Assembly (NCBI RefSeq): GCF_000725805.1
Contig: NZ_JOFT01000050.1
Location: forward strand, 1 to 64,000
Length of the DNA: 64,000 nt
DNA from: Streptomyces xanthophaeus
GTDB taxonomy: Bacteria; Actinomycetota; Actinomycetes; Streptomycetales; Streptomycetaceae
Direction: 5' to 3'
This document shows positions 47,448 through 57,500 of this stretch, piece after piece; position 1 is the first letter of the stretch, and each line of letters starts with the position of its first letter. A model generated the notes under the pieces. It did no database searches. It was not told where the DNA came from and saw only the letters and a list, made by a program, of their open reading frames with translations. A program made the translations under genes and the position numbers.

Positions 47448-49913
47448 ATGACGCAGCGGGCGAAGACCGAATCAGAGGGACCGGAGCCCGGCGGCGGGTC
47501 CGCCTCGACCGCCATCGACGCGGGCGCGGAGCTGGACCCCGTACACCCGGTGAAGCCGCCCGCGCCGAAGTTCAAGCCCGGCGGTCTGACCACCGCCGAG
47601 GTCGCCGAACGCGTCGCCCGCGGCGACGTCAACGACGTGCCCGTCCGGAGCAGCCGCTCCACGACCGAGATCGTCCGCGCCAACGTCTTCACCCGGTTCA
47701 ACGCCATCATCGGCGTCCTCTGGGTGATCATGCTCCTCGTCGCCCCGATCCAGGACAGCCTCTTCGGCTTCGTGATCATCGCGAACACGGGCATCGGCAT
47801 CATCCAGGAACTGCGCGCCAAGAAGACCCTCGACGGCCTCGCCGTCATCGGCGAGGCCAAACCCAGCGTCCGCCGCGACGGCAGGACGGCCGAGGTCTCC
47901 ACCTCCGAGATCGTCCTCGGCGACGTCATCGAACTCGGCCCGGGCGACAAGGTCGTCGTCGACGGGTCCGTGGGCGAGGCCGACGGACTGGAGATCGACG
48001 AGTCCCTGCTCACCGGCGAGGCCGACCCCGTCCTGAAGAAGCCCGGCGACGAGGTCATGTCCGGCTCCTTCGTGGTGGCCGGCGGCGGCGCCTTCACCGC
48101 CACCAAGGTCGGCCGCGAGGCCTACGCCGCCCAGCTCGCCGAAGAGGCCTCCCGCTTCACGCTCGTCCACTCCGAGCTGCGCTCCGGCATCTCCACCATC
48201 CTCAAGTACGTCACCTGGATGATGATCCCGACCTCGATCGGCCTCATCATCAGCCAGCTGGTCGTCAAGGAGAACAACTTCAAGGACTCCATCGCGCGGA
48301 CCGTCGGCGGCATCGTCCCGATGATCCCCGAGGGCCTCGTGCTCCTCACCTCCGTGGCCTTCGCGATCGGCGTCATCCGGCTCGGCCGCAAGCAGTGCCT
48401 GGTGCAGGAACTCCCCGCCATCGAAGGCCTCGCCCGCGTCGACGTGGTCTGCCTCGACAAGACCGGCACCCTCACCGAGGGCGGCATGGACGTCACCGAG
48501 CTCCGCCCGCTCGGCGGCGCGGACGCCGCGTACGTCAAGAAGGTCCTCGGCGCCCTCGGCGAATCCGACCCCCGCCCCAACGCCAGCCTCCAGGCGATCA
48601 TCGACGCCTATCCGGACAGCGCGGAGTGGCGCTGCACCGAGTCCCTGCCGTTCTCCTCCGCCCGCAAGTACAGCGGCGCCAGCTTCAGCGAGGGCGACGG
48701 TGAGAACAACACCTGGCTCCTCGGCGCCCCCGACGTGCTGCTGCCCACCGGGGACCCCGCCCTCGACGAGATCAACGACCTCAACGAGCAGGGCCTGCGC
48801 GTCCTCCTGCTCGCCCGTTCCGCCCGCGAGCTCGACGACGCCGCCGTCGCCACCGGCGTCCGGCCGACCGCCCTCGTCGTCCTGGAACAGCGGCTGCGCC
48901 CCGACGCCGCCGACACGCTGCGCTACTTCGAGGACCAGGACGTCAAGGCGAAGGTCATCTCCGGCGACAACGCGGTCTCCGTCGGCGCCGTCGCCGGGAA
49001 GCTGGGCCTGCCGGGCGCCGAGAACACCGTCGACGCCCGCAGCCTGCCCACCGACCAGGGCGACATGGCGAAGGTCCTCGACGAGAACTCCGTCTTCGGC
49101 CGCGTCACCCCGCAGCAGAAGAGGGACATGGTCGGCGCCCTCCAGGCGGGCGGCCACACCGTCGCGATGACCGGCGACGGCGTCAACGACGTCCTCGCGC
49201 TCAAGGACGCCGACATCGGCGTGAGCATGGGCTCCGGCTCCGAGGCCACGCGGGCCGTCGCCCAGATCGTGCTCCTGAACAACAGCTTCTCCACCCTCCC
49301 CTCGGTGGTCGCCGAGGGCCGCCGGGTCATCGGCAACATCACGCGGGTCGCGACGCTCTTCCTCACCAAGACGGTCTACTCGGTCCTGCTGGCCGTCCTG
49401 GTCGTCTGCTCGCAGGTCGAGTACCCCTTCCTGCCCCGCCATCTGACGCTGCTCTCCACCCTGACCATCGGCATCCCGGCCTTCTTCCTCGCCCTGGCCC
49501 CGAACAAGGAACGCGCGAAACCGCACTTCGTGAAGAGGGTCATGCGGTACGCCATCCCCGGCGGCGTGATCGCGGCGACCGCCACCTTCGTGACGTACCT
49601 GGTCGCCCGCCACCACTACGCCGGCCCGGACGCCCTGAAGGCCGAGACCAGCGCGGCGACGCTCACGCTGTTCCTGACCTCGATGTGGGTCCTGGTGATC
49701 ATCGCCCGCCCGTACACGTGGTGGCGGGTGGGGCTCGTCGGTGCGATGGGCGGGGCGTTCCTGATCGTCCTGGTCGTGCCCTGGCTCCAGGACTTCTTCC
49801 AGCTCAAGCTGGAGGGGACCACGATGCCGTGGATCGCGGTGGCCATCGCCGCGGGCGCCGCCACCCTGATCGAGTTCACCTTCCGCTGGGTCGACCGGAA
49901 GTTCCCCGCCTGA
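47448..49913 (+). CDS. P-type cation-transporting ATPase (CtpE-like), 821 aa
   Basis: A P-type ATPase with about 10 membrane helices. The actuator loop carries LLTGEADPV (in place of TGES), the phosphorylation site is DKTGT with Asp337, and TGDGVNDVLALKDADIGVSM closes the P-domain. GIVPMIPEGLVLLTSVAFAI is the ion-binding M4 segment. A C-terminal domain has RYAIPGGVIAATATFVTYLV and helices to the end. The TGEADP loop and layout resemble mycobacterial CtpE, a Ca2+ transporter, so Ca2+ uptake is the best guess. GTG or ATG starts upstream of 47448 are not supported. Confidence 0.88.
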   Translation: MTQRAKTESEGPEPGGGSASTAIDAGAELDPVHPVKPPAPKFKPGGLTTAEVAERVARGDVNDVPVRSSRSTTEIVRANVFTRFNAIIGVLWVIMLLVAPIQDSLFGFVIIANTGIGIIQELRAKKTLDGLAVIGEAKPSVRRDGRTAEVSTSEIVLGDVIELGPGDKVVVDGSVGEADGLEIDESLLTGEADPVLKKPGDEVMSGSFVVAGGGAFTATKVGREAYAAQLAEEASRFTLVHSELRSGISTILKYVTWMMIPTSIGLIISQLVVKENNFKDSIARTVGGIVPMIPEGLVLLTSVAFAIGVIRLGRKQCLVQELPAIEGLARVDVVCLDKTGTLTEGGMDVTELRPLGGADAAYVKKVLGALGESDPRPNASLQAIIDAYPDSAEWRCTESLPFSSARKYSGASFSEGDGENNTWLLGAPDVLLPTGDPALDEINDLNEQGLRVLLLARSARELDDAAVATGVRPTALVVLEQRLRPDAADTLRYFEDQDVKAKVISGDNAVSVGAVAGKLGLPGAENTVDARSLPTDQGDMAKVLDENSVFGRVTPQQKRDMVGALQAGGHTVAMTGDGVNDVLALKDADIGVSMGSGSEATRAVAQIVLLNNSFSTLPSVVAEGRRVIGNITRVATLFLTKTVYSVLLAVLVVCSQVEYPFLPRHLTLLSTLTIGIPAFFLALAPNKERAKPHFVKRVMRYAIPGGVIAATATFVTYLVARHHYAGPDALKAETSAATLTLFLTSMWVLVIIARPYTWWRVGLVGAMGGAFLIVLVVPWLQDFFQLKLEGTTMPWIAVAIAAGAATLIEFTFRWVDRKFPA

Positions 49914-49950
49914 CCGCGGTCGTACGCCCGTCGTAAGCCCGTCGTACGAC

Positions 49951-49995
49951 CGTGCCGCCCGGGTCCTGACCCCTGTACAGGGCCCGGGCGGCACG
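49951..49995. terminator. Hairpin between the P-type ATPase and the convergent MFS gene
   Basis: CGTGCCGCCCGGG (49951-49963) pairs with CCCGGGCGGCACG (49983-49995) over a 19-nt loop. Confidence 0.75.
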
Positions 49996-50008
49996 GGGTC
50001 CGGGGGCC

Positions 50009-51199
50009 CTACGCGGCCAGCGCGTGGGCGTCGCGCGCCTCGACGCGGGTGCGCAGGGCCAAGGTGACCGCCGCCGTGACCAGGCCCGCGACGAGGGCGG
50101 CCCACCACAGGACCGCAGGGCCCAGGCCGGTGTAGACGCTCACGCCCACCGTCAGCGCGGTGAAGCGGGCCACGCCCCAGGTCCAGCTGAAGGCGCCCTG
50201 GTAGCGGCCGCGGGCATGGGCCGGGGCCAGCCCCGCGACCACCGAGGCCGCGATCCCGGCGACGACCACCTCGCCCAGCGACCACAGCACCACCGACAGC
50301 GCGTAGCCGGCGATGCTGTCGGCCAGGCCCGTCACCGCCACCCCGAGGGCGATCAGCGCACTGCCCGCGGCCTGGACCCGTAGCTGCGGCAGCTTCGCGA
50401 GGCGGGCCGTCACGAACGGCTGGAGGCCCACCACCAGCACCGCGTTGACCGCGGCCAGCGCCCCGTACACGGCCGGGGAGAGCCCGCTGTCGCGGACGGC
50501 CAGCGGCAGCGCGACCTCGGTCAGCGAGTACACGAACAGCTGGATGCCGAAGACGGGGAGCAGCAGGAGCATCAGCTTGTCGCGCACGACGACCCCGTAG
50601 CCCACGCCCGCGTCCTCGCCCGGCGCCGCCGGCGCCCGCTCCGGCTCGCGCAGCCGGGCCGCGACCACGGCGGCGTAGACCAGCAGGGTCCCGGCGTCGA
50701 CCGCGAAGAGGAGCCAGTAGCCGTGCGCCGCGAGGAAGCCGCCGAGGACGCCGGCGACGGCCGTGCCGATGTTGACGCCCCAGCCGAACAGCGCGTACGC
50801 CCGCTGGCGCCGCTGCGCGTCCACCGCGTCGGCCAGCAGCGCGTACGCGGCCGGCCCGACCGTGGCCGAGGCGGCGCTGAGCAGCAGGGCCGCCGCCGCC
50901 ATCGTCCACACCCCGGGTGCGAGGAACAGCGCGCCCTGCGCGGCCGCGGCGCCGACCAGGCCGATCAGCATCGTCGGGCGGCGCCCCATCCGGTCGGCGA
51001 GCGCCCCGCCGAGCACCGGCCCCAGCAGGTTGCCCGCCCCGAGCGCGCCCAGGACGTACGAGGTCTCGGCGCCGGTGATGCCGCGGTCCGCCAGCAGGAA
51101 CACCAGGAACGGGGTGACGAGGTGGCCGAGCCGGTTGACGATCGTCCCGGCGAAGAGGGTCCAGACGGTGGGCGGGAGTCCGCGGAAGGTGGAGGGCAT
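50009..51199 (-). CDS. MFS transporter, 396 aa
   Basis: A 12-helix major facilitator: PTVWTLFAGTIVNRLGHLVT opens TM1, and LGGALADRMGRRPTMLIGLV is motif A. GVGYGVVVRDKLMLLLLPVF starts the second half. Likely a drug or metabolite exporter. A CAGGCT hexamer lies 6 nt before ATG 51199 with no Shine-Dalgarno sequence. It is divergent from the ArsR-like regulator at 51283, which may control it. Confidence 0.87.
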   Translation of the reverse strand: MPSTFRGLPPTVWTLFAGTIVNRLGHLVTPFLVFLLADRGITGAETSYVLGALGAGNLLGPVLGGALADRMGRRPTMLIGLVGAAAAQGALFLAPGVWTMAAAALLLSAASATVGPAAYALLADAVDAQRRQRAYALFGWGVNIGTAVAGVLGGFLAAHGYWLLFAVDAGTLLVYAAVVAARLREPERAPAAPGEDAGVGYGVVVRDKLMLLLLPVFGIQLFVYSLTEVALPLAVRDSGLSPAVYGALAAVNAVLVVGLQPFVTARLAKLPQLRVQAAGSALIALGVAVTGLADSIAGYALSVVLWSLGEVVVAGIAASVVAGLAPAHARGRYQGAFSWTWGVARFTALTVGVSVYTGLGPAVLWWAALVAGLVTAAVTLALRTRVEARDAHALAA

Positions 51200-51282
51200 G
51201 TGTGGAGCCTGCGCCCTGCACCCCGGGACCCGAACTGATTAAGCTCAGACCGAATCCAACGGATCCTCGGGGGGCGTTCTTC

Positions 51283-52278
51283 ATGGAATCAGGGCTGAGT
51301 TTCTCGGCGGCGGACCTGGCGCAGACCAGGTTCGCGGTCTCCCCGATGTGGGAGGTCGTCACCAGTTTCCGGCTGCTCGGGGAGGACACCGACCCGCCGC
51401 TGCACCGCCGTTGGGCCGCGCAGGTCAGGCCCCGGCTGCTGCGGGCGGGCCTGGACCGGGGCTGGCTGGCCGCGCTGATCCCCGGCGACGGCTACCTCGC
51501 GGACTTCCTCAACCCGGCCCCGGCCGGGCCCTTCCCCCAGCTCTGCGACGAACTCGACGCGATCCGCCGCAGCAGCCCCGAACAGGTCCGCGCGGACCTC
51601 GCCACGCTGAGCCGCAAGTCCGGCGCCCCCTCGGCCCGGCTCCGGCTGCTCCATGAGGAGCCGGCCGCCGCGCTGGAGAAGGTCGCGGAGGAGATCGAGA
51701 CGTACTGGGAGCTCGCGCTCGCCCCGTACTGGCCCCGCATCCGCCAGCTGCTGGAAGCCGACCTCTTCCACCGCGCCCGGCAGGTCGCCGAGCACGGCTC
51801 CGCCTACGTCCTGAACGAGCTGCACTCCACGGTCAGCTGGGACGACGGCACCCTCCACCTGGTCCGCCGGCAGTGCGCGCTGACCCGGGACCAGACGGGC
51901 TCCGGCATGCTCCTGGTGCCCTCCGCCTTCGCCTGGCCCCGCGTACTGACCCGCTCGGTGGCGCCCGACCCGCCCCAACTGGCCTACCCCGCCCGGGGCA
52001 TCGGCGACCTGTGGGAGCCCCGTACGACGGGGGCTGCCGCCGAGGCCGTCGCCGCCGTCCTCGGCCGCTCCCGCGCCCAGCTGCTCGCCGAACTCGACAC
52101 CCCGGCCTCGACCACGCAGCTCGCCCGCAGTTGCGGCCTGTCCGCCCCAGGGGTGTCCCAGCACCTGACGGCCCTGCGCAACGCGGGCCTGGTCACCGCG
52201 CACCGCAACGGCCGCTCGGTGCTCTACGCCCGCACGGCCGTCGCCGACGCCCTGCTCACGCCGGTGGCGGCGCCCTAG
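51283..52278 (+). CDS. ArsR-like winged-helix regulator with DUF5937 N-terminus, 331 aa
   Basis: The N-terminal region LSFSAADLAQTRFAVSPMWE, VVTSFRLLGEDTDPPLHRRW matches the DUF5937 family. The C-terminal part (about 250-331) is an ArsR-type winged helix: QLLAELDTPASTTQLARSCG, LSAPGVSQHLTALRNAGLVT, HRNGRSVLYARTA. No metal-binding Cys motif, so it is not a metal sensor of the classic type. It is divergent from the MFS transporter, its probable target. ATG 51283 is used. Confidence 0.88.
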   Translation: MESGLSFSAADLAQTRFAVSPMWEVVTSFRLLGEDTDPPLHRRWAAQVRPRLLRAGLDRGWLAALIPGDGYLADFLNPAPAGPFPQLCDELDAIRRSSPEQVRADLATLSRKSGAPSARLRLLHEEPAAALEKVAEEIETYWELALAPYWPRIRQLLEADLFHRARQVAEHGSAYVLNELHSTVSWDDGTLHLVRRQCALTRDQTGSGMLLVPSAFAWPRVLTRSVAPDPPQLAYPARGIGDLWEPRTTGAAAEAVAAVLGRSRAQLLAELDTPASTTQLARSCGLSAPGVSQHLTALRNAGLVTAHRNGRSVLYARTAVADALLTPVAAP

Positions 52279-52313
52279 GTGTAGTGGCCCGCGGCGTTGA
52301 TCATGAGTCCGTC

Positions 52314-52319
52314 TAGGAT
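52314..52319 (+). promoter_or_regulatory. Candidate -10 box (TAGGAT) of a leaderless transcript
   Basis: TAGGAT, close to the ideal Streptomyces -10, ends 6 nt before ATG 52326. No Shine-Dalgarno sequence lies between. Confidence 0.55.
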
Positions 52320-52325
52320 GCGCTG

Positions 52326-52916
52326 ATGCAGACCATCGCGCCGCCGCGGATACCGGCGAACGACCTCCGGCCCGGCCGTCATTGGTACGTCACAGCAGCC
52401 TCGATCGCCGTCGTGCTGATCGTGCTGGGTGTGCTCATCGGTGTGTACCGGTTCTACAACGTGATCGACGCGGTCGACACCGACCGTCAGTTCGCCAACG
52501 GCCAGACCGTCTCCCTGCGGCTCGACCCGGACAGCGAGCAGGCGATCTGGATCCGGGACGAGGAATTCGAGCCGACGGCCGACCCGGAGTGCAGCATCAC
52601 CGGGCCGGGCGACCCCCGTCTCACCGAACCGGGGATCGACGTGTTCCTCACCCGTCACGAGACCTGGAACCCGCTCCTCACCATCGACGTGGCACGAGCG
52701 GGCGACTACGAGATCACCTGCTCCTCCCACGCACAGTCCAAGTACGCCATCGGGGACTCCGGAGGGATCTTCGCGCTCGCGGGCTGGCTGATCCTGGCCA
52801 TCGCCCTTCCCGTCCTCGGCGTCACCGTCTGCGTCGTCATCGTCCTCGTCACCGCCGTCCGCCGCCACCTGCACCGCAAGCGGCTGCTTGCCGAACGCCA
52901 GGGCGCCGGCAGCTAG
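52326..52916 (+). CDS. Two-helix membrane protein, 196 aa
   Basis: TM1 is VTAASIAVVLIVLGVLIGVY (about 22-41) and TM2 is FALAGWLILAIALPVLGVTV (about 148-167), followed by VVIVLVTAVRRHLHRKRL. The outside domain of about 100 residues has two Cys (ECSITG and ITCSSHAQ) that may form a disulfide. The leaderless signature (TAGGAT at 6 nt) supports ATG 52326. No family recognised. It lies 48 nt after the ArsR-like gene in the same direction but with its own -10 box. Confidence 0.72.
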   Translation: MQTIAPPRIPANDLRPGRHWYVTAASIAVVLIVLGVLIGVYRFYNVIDAVDTDRQFANGQTVSLRLDPDSEQAIWIRDEEFEPTADPECSITGPGDPRLTEPGIDVFLTRHETWNPLLTIDVARAGDYEITCSSHAQSKYAIGDSGGIFALAGWLILAIALPVLGVTVCVVIVLVTAVRRHLHRKRLLAERQGAGS

Positions 52917-53054
52917 CTCGTCCGGGCCGGGGTACCGCCGGTAGCGGGGGGCTGGCCCCACCCCTGACCGGCCGGACAGCAGGATGGCCCGGTGGATCTC
53001 TTGTCGGCGACGGTGGGCGGTACCGAGCAAGTCGCCTACAGAGAAGGCAAGATC

Positions 53055-54446
53055 GTGCGCATTGTCACGGCCACCGCCGTCGCCCTGGCCCTCGTCGGCG
53101 CAGCCGCGCCGGCCGCCACCGCCCACCAGTCGGCCACCGACGGCATCTGGCGCACCGACGGCTACGGCACCGTGCTGTCCATCCGGAACGGAACTCTCCA
53201 GGAGTACCAGACCACCGCCGTCAGCTGCATCGCGGGCGACACCGCGCAGCGCACCGGCCCCGGCACCTACACCACGTCCGGCAACGCCGTCCTCACCGTG
53301 CGCACCCGGGGCGACCGCGACCGCGCCTCCGTACGGCTGGACGGTGACGTCGGCGAACGGAACCTGCGCCGGATGACGGAACTGCCCGGAGCCTGCACCC
53401 GTCCGGCCCCCGGGGATCCGCTCGCTTCCTTCGACGTCTTCTGGCAGTCCTTCGAGGAGAACTACCCCTTCTTCGCGGCCAAGGGCATCGACTGGCACGC
53501 CGTACGCGACCGGTACCGGCCCACGGTCCACGAAGGGACGAGCCCGGACGAACTCTTCGCCGTCTTCGGCAAGATGGTGGAACCGCTCCACGACGCCCAC
53601 GTCGCCGTCTGGGACGTCGACGCCGACGGCGACGGCTACCCCGACCGGCGCTTCGCCCAGCCCCGCCCCGGCACCGTCCTGCCCGACGGGAAGCTCGACG
53701 CCGAGGTCAAGAAGTTCGTCGTGGAGCGCGACCTCAAGGACGCCCGGAACGTCCAGGACTTCGCCGCCGGCCGGATCACCTACGCCGACCTCCCCGGCGG
53801 GCAGGGCTACCTGCGGATCTCCGGCTTCGGTGGCTACGCGGGCGACGACGCCCCCTACGCCGCCGAGCTGGCCGAGCTCGACAAGGCACTGGACGCGGTC
53901 CTCGGCCAGGACCGCACCCGGCACCTGTTGGGCCTGGTCATCGACCTGCGGATCAACGGCGGCGGCTCCGACGCCATGGGTCTGCACATCGCCGGGCGGC
54001 TCACCGACACCCCCTACCTCGCCTACTCCAAGCGGGCCCGCAACGACCCCGCGGACCCCGCCCGGCACACGCGCCCCCAGCCCCTGTACGTCACGCCCGC
54101 CCCGGGCCCCCGCTACACCGGGCCGGTCGCCGTACTGACCGGCGGCTCCACCGTCAGCGCGGGCGAGACCTTCACCCAGGCCCTCATGGACCGGCCCGGC
54201 CGGACCGTGCGGATCGGGCAGCCCACGCAGGGCGTCTTCTCGGACGTCCTGGAACGCAAACTGCCCAACGGCATGGCGGTCTGGCTGCCGAACGAGGAAC
54301 TGCTGACCCGGTCGGGCAGGACCTTCGACGGCGCCGGAATCCCGCCTCACCTCACCGAACCGGTCTTCACCCCGGAGGAGTTCGCCCGGAACGAGGACTC
54401 GGCCTTCGACCGGGCCGTGAAGGTCCTGCGCGGCCAGGCCGACTAG
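53055..54446 (+). CDS. Secreted S41-family (C-terminal processing type) peptidase, 463 aa
   Basis: A signal peptide (VRIVTATAVALALVGAAAPA, cleavage near ATAH, about residue 24). FDVFWQSFEENYPFFAAKGIDW, TSPDELFAVFGKMVEPLHDAHVAV and QGYLRISGFGGYAGDD lead to the catalytic domain. LLGLVIDLRINGGGSDAMGL is the conserved strand and loop. VAVLTGGSTVSAGETFTQAL holds the nucleophile Ser. KLPNGMAVWLPNE follows. No PDZ domain is evident, so it resembles tricorn-like or S41B members. GTG 53055 has GAAGG upstream; a longer start at GTG 52992 is less likely because it delays the signal peptide. Substrate unknown. Confidence 0.86.
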   Translation: MRIVTATAVALALVGAAAPAATAHQSATDGIWRTDGYGTVLSIRNGTLQEYQTTAVSCIAGDTAQRTGPGTYTTSGNAVLTVRTRGDRDRASVRLDGDVGERNLRRMTELPGACTRPAPGDPLASFDVFWQSFEENYPFFAAKGIDWHAVRDRYRPTVHEGTSPDELFAVFGKMVEPLHDAHVAVWDVDADGDGYPDRRFAQPRPGTVLPDGKLDAEVKKFVVERDLKDARNVQDFAAGRITYADLPGGQGYLRISGFGGYAGDDAPYAAELAELDKALDAVLGQDRTRHLLGLVIDLRINGGGSDAMGLHIAGRLTDTPYLAYSKRARNDPADPARHTRPQPLYVTPAPGPRYTGPVAVLTGGSTVSAGETFTQALMDRPGRTVRIGQPTQGVFSDVLERKLPNGMAVWLPNEELLTRSGRTFDGAGIPPHLTEPVFTPEEFARNEDSAFDRAVKVLRGQAD

Positions 54447-54506
54447 CCGAACCAGCCGACTGGCCGAACCAGCCGACTGGTCGAACCAGTCGGCTAGTCG
54501 AACCAG
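54447..54506. repeat. 17-nt tandem repeats between convergent genes
   Basis: Three units of CCGAACCAGCCGACTGG (two exact, one TCGAACCAGTCGGCTAG) plus a partial copy, filling the junction of the S41 gene and the sacsin-like gene. The last units run through the stop of the minus-strand gene. No long stem-loop is seen here. Confidence 0.8.
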
Positions 54507-57500
54507 CGGTCGCGGGCCAGTTCCGGCGTGCGGGAAGGGTCCTCCAGCAGGGCCGCGACCTCGAAGCGGCGCGGCCACTGCCCCGCCGACCAGGCCAGGC
54601 CCGCGGCCACCCCCTCCAGGGTGGCCGCGTGCAGGGTGCCGTCAGGGGTGCGGCGCCAGTCCAGCTCGATGCCGCCCGCGACCAGTTCCTCGTGCTCGAC
54701 GTACGTCAGCGGGGTCGACGGGCCCAGCAGCAGCAGGACCGACTCCGGGACCTCGTGCTCCTCGCCCGGGGTGGTGACCTCCGCCGGGACCGTGTCCGAG
54801 AGCCGGCGCACCTGGAGCAGCTCCGCGAGGTCCGCCGCACGGGACGGCGCGACCGGCAGCAGCGGCAGGCCCGCCGTCAGCGGCAGCAGGTCCGGGGCGT
54901 CCGCGATCAGCGCGTCGGCCGCGTCCACCACGACGACCTCGCCGTCCACCACCGCCCGCAGCTCGTCGGGCAGGGTCACCTGCTCGGGATCCAGATCGGC
55001 CAGCGCCCCGTACAGGCCGTGCAGCTGGCGGCCGCTCACCTCACGCTCCGGATCGGCGAGACGGCCCAGCAGCTCGCCCGCGCCGCCCGGTTCGTCCAGC
55101 AGGGCCGCCACGGTCGTCCGTACGCCCAGCGCCCGCAGGACCTGCTCGTCCTCGAAACCGGTGGCGTCCGCCGGGGTGTACAGGCCCTCCAGCAGCGGGT
55201 CGCCGCCCGCCGCGCGCAGGCCCGCCGGGCGGCGGCCGTCGAGCACCGGGTGGTCGCGCAGCCACCAGGCCGTGTACGGGCGCACCGACTGCGTGGTGCC
55301 GTCCGGCAGCAGGATCCGCACGGGCTGGGTCAGCGCGTCCCGCAGCGGGGGCTGCGCCAGCATCGCCAGGGCCTGCGGCCAGCAGTCGTCGTCGACCAGG
55401 TCCAGGTCCCGCACGGCCACCAGCTCGGTCGCCACCGGCGGGACCGGGGTGTCCGGCAGCTGGTCCAGCAGGTCCTCGCACCACACGTCCACCGCGTCCA
55501 GCAGGCCCGCGTCGTCCGGCTCCGCGAAGTCCCCGTCGCGGGGCTCCAGTTCGTCGGGGTCCAGGACGAGGTCGGCGGCGCGCACCAGCTGGAACGTGGC
55601 CAGCACCCCGCAGGCCGTCAGCGGGCCCGCGCCCCAGCGCTCCACCAGCTCGGCGTCCACGTACGGGACCTCGTCCTCGCGGATGACGGAGGCCAGCGGG
55701 GAGCCGGGCAGCAGCAGTTCGCCCGCCGGGGTCGGTTCGCCGTCCTCGTCGGGCAGCGCCAGCGCGCCGAGCCAGGGCTCGTCGCCCGGGGCCAGATCGG
55801 CGTCGCGGACCAGGCCCAGGACCACCTCGGCCAGCTCCTCCGGGTCGAGGGCGTCCTCGTCCCAGACCTCGCCCGCGTCCAGCGAGGCCGCGACCGCCGC
55901 CCGCACCTGCGGAGTGGTCAGCACCGCCCGCGGGGTCGCGGGCAGCGCGCCCAGCTTCTCCAGCAACGGGTGCGCAGCGTCCGGGTGGGCCACCTTCAGG
56001 CCCAGCCGGGCCAGGTCAGCGCCGGCGTCCGGGGAGGTGTCCGCGTCGGGCAGGAGCAGATGGCGGGGGCCGATCGCGGTGCGGCCGTCGGCGAGCGGCA
56101 CGGGCAGCCCCGACAGCCGGTCGGGGTCCACCCCGGCGAGGCTGTCGTAGAGCCGGTGCCACCAGTCGGGGGTCCGCTCGATGCCCGCGATCCGCTCGAT
56201 GGCGTCCCCCAGCGGGAGCCGGCCCACGCCCAGGGTCCGCAGCTCGGAGCGGCGCTCCAGGCCGGCCGGGAGCAGGGTCGGCAGGACCTCGGCGAGGACC
56301 CGTACGGTGTCGGCGCCCGCGCCCTCCACGACCTCGGCCTCGAAGGGGCGCAGCGCGGCCCGCTCCTCGGCGTGCTCGGGCGGCGCGGCGGGCGCGAGGA
56401 AGGCCGTACGGGGGAGCCGGCGCAGCACCGCGGCGCGCAGCGCCCCGTCGAGCTCGCCCTTGCCGAGCGGGCCGGGGACGAGGTCCACCAGGGCGGTGGT
56501 GACCGGGTCCCAGGCGCCGAGGAGTTCGGCGTAGGCGTCGGCGGCGCGCTCCACGAGGAAGTCGGTCAGCGGCCCGGGCGCGGGGTGGCGGCGGGTGGTG
56601 TCCAGCGGCAGCGTCGCGATGAGCAGCGCGGGGATGCCCAGCGGTTCGTCGGTGGGGGTCGGCGCGTGCACCACGGGGGCGGTGGCGGGGTGCAGCGGTG
56701 CGCCGTCGGTGTCGACGGGTACGGCCCAGGACACCGCCCAGACGGGCCGCAGCCGCTCCTCCACCGGCCGGTCGGCGAGCAGCGCCCGCTCGATGGGGCC
56801 GCCGTGGCGGACGGTGCGCCAGCGGTTCGTGCCGGTCAGGGAGTCCTCGATGACGGTGTACGGGCCCTCCTCGCTGCGCAGGAGGGTGCGGGCGGGGCCG
56901 GCCGGGGTCTCGACGACGATCTCGCGCAGCCCGGGCAGGGTCAGCAGCAGGGCGTCGTCGATGCCCGTGAGCAGCCGCTCGACGAGGTCCTCGGCGGCGG
57001 CGTCGCGCAGCGGGAGGACGACGACGGTGTCGTAGCCGTCGGGGGCGGAGCCCTCGGCGGGCAACGGCAGGCGCAGCAGCGGGACGTGGCCGTCGCGGCG
57101 GCGCAGCTCGTCGCCGAGGCCGGGGCTGCCGACGGCGGCGCCGCGGGCCAGTTCGCGGGCCTCGGGCAGGGACCAGCGGACCCCGCCGTGGCGGCCGAGG
57201 ACGGCCGGTTCGTCGGACACGGCGAGGACGGCGGCGAAGCCGACGCCGAACCGGCCGACGCTCGTGCCCGCGCCCGCGGGGCCGTCCGCGAGGGCGGGTT
57301 CCCGCTTGGCGGAGGCGCGCAGGGTGCTCAGCGACTCCACGCCCGTCGCGTCCAGCGGGGACCCGGTGTTGGCGACGGCCAGCACCGCGTGCCCGCCCTC
57401 GCCCGCGTGCAGGGTGATGCGCATCCGGCCGGGGACCTTGGCGCGGGCCGCGGCGTCGGCGGCGTTCTGGGCGAGCTCGACGACGAGCCGGTCCCGGTAG

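Noticed and set aside
47472..51389. Long minus-strand frame of about 1300 codons opposite the P-type ATPase.
   Set aside because: Its composition is that of a GC-rich antisense frame, and the plus-strand ATPase has all family motifs.
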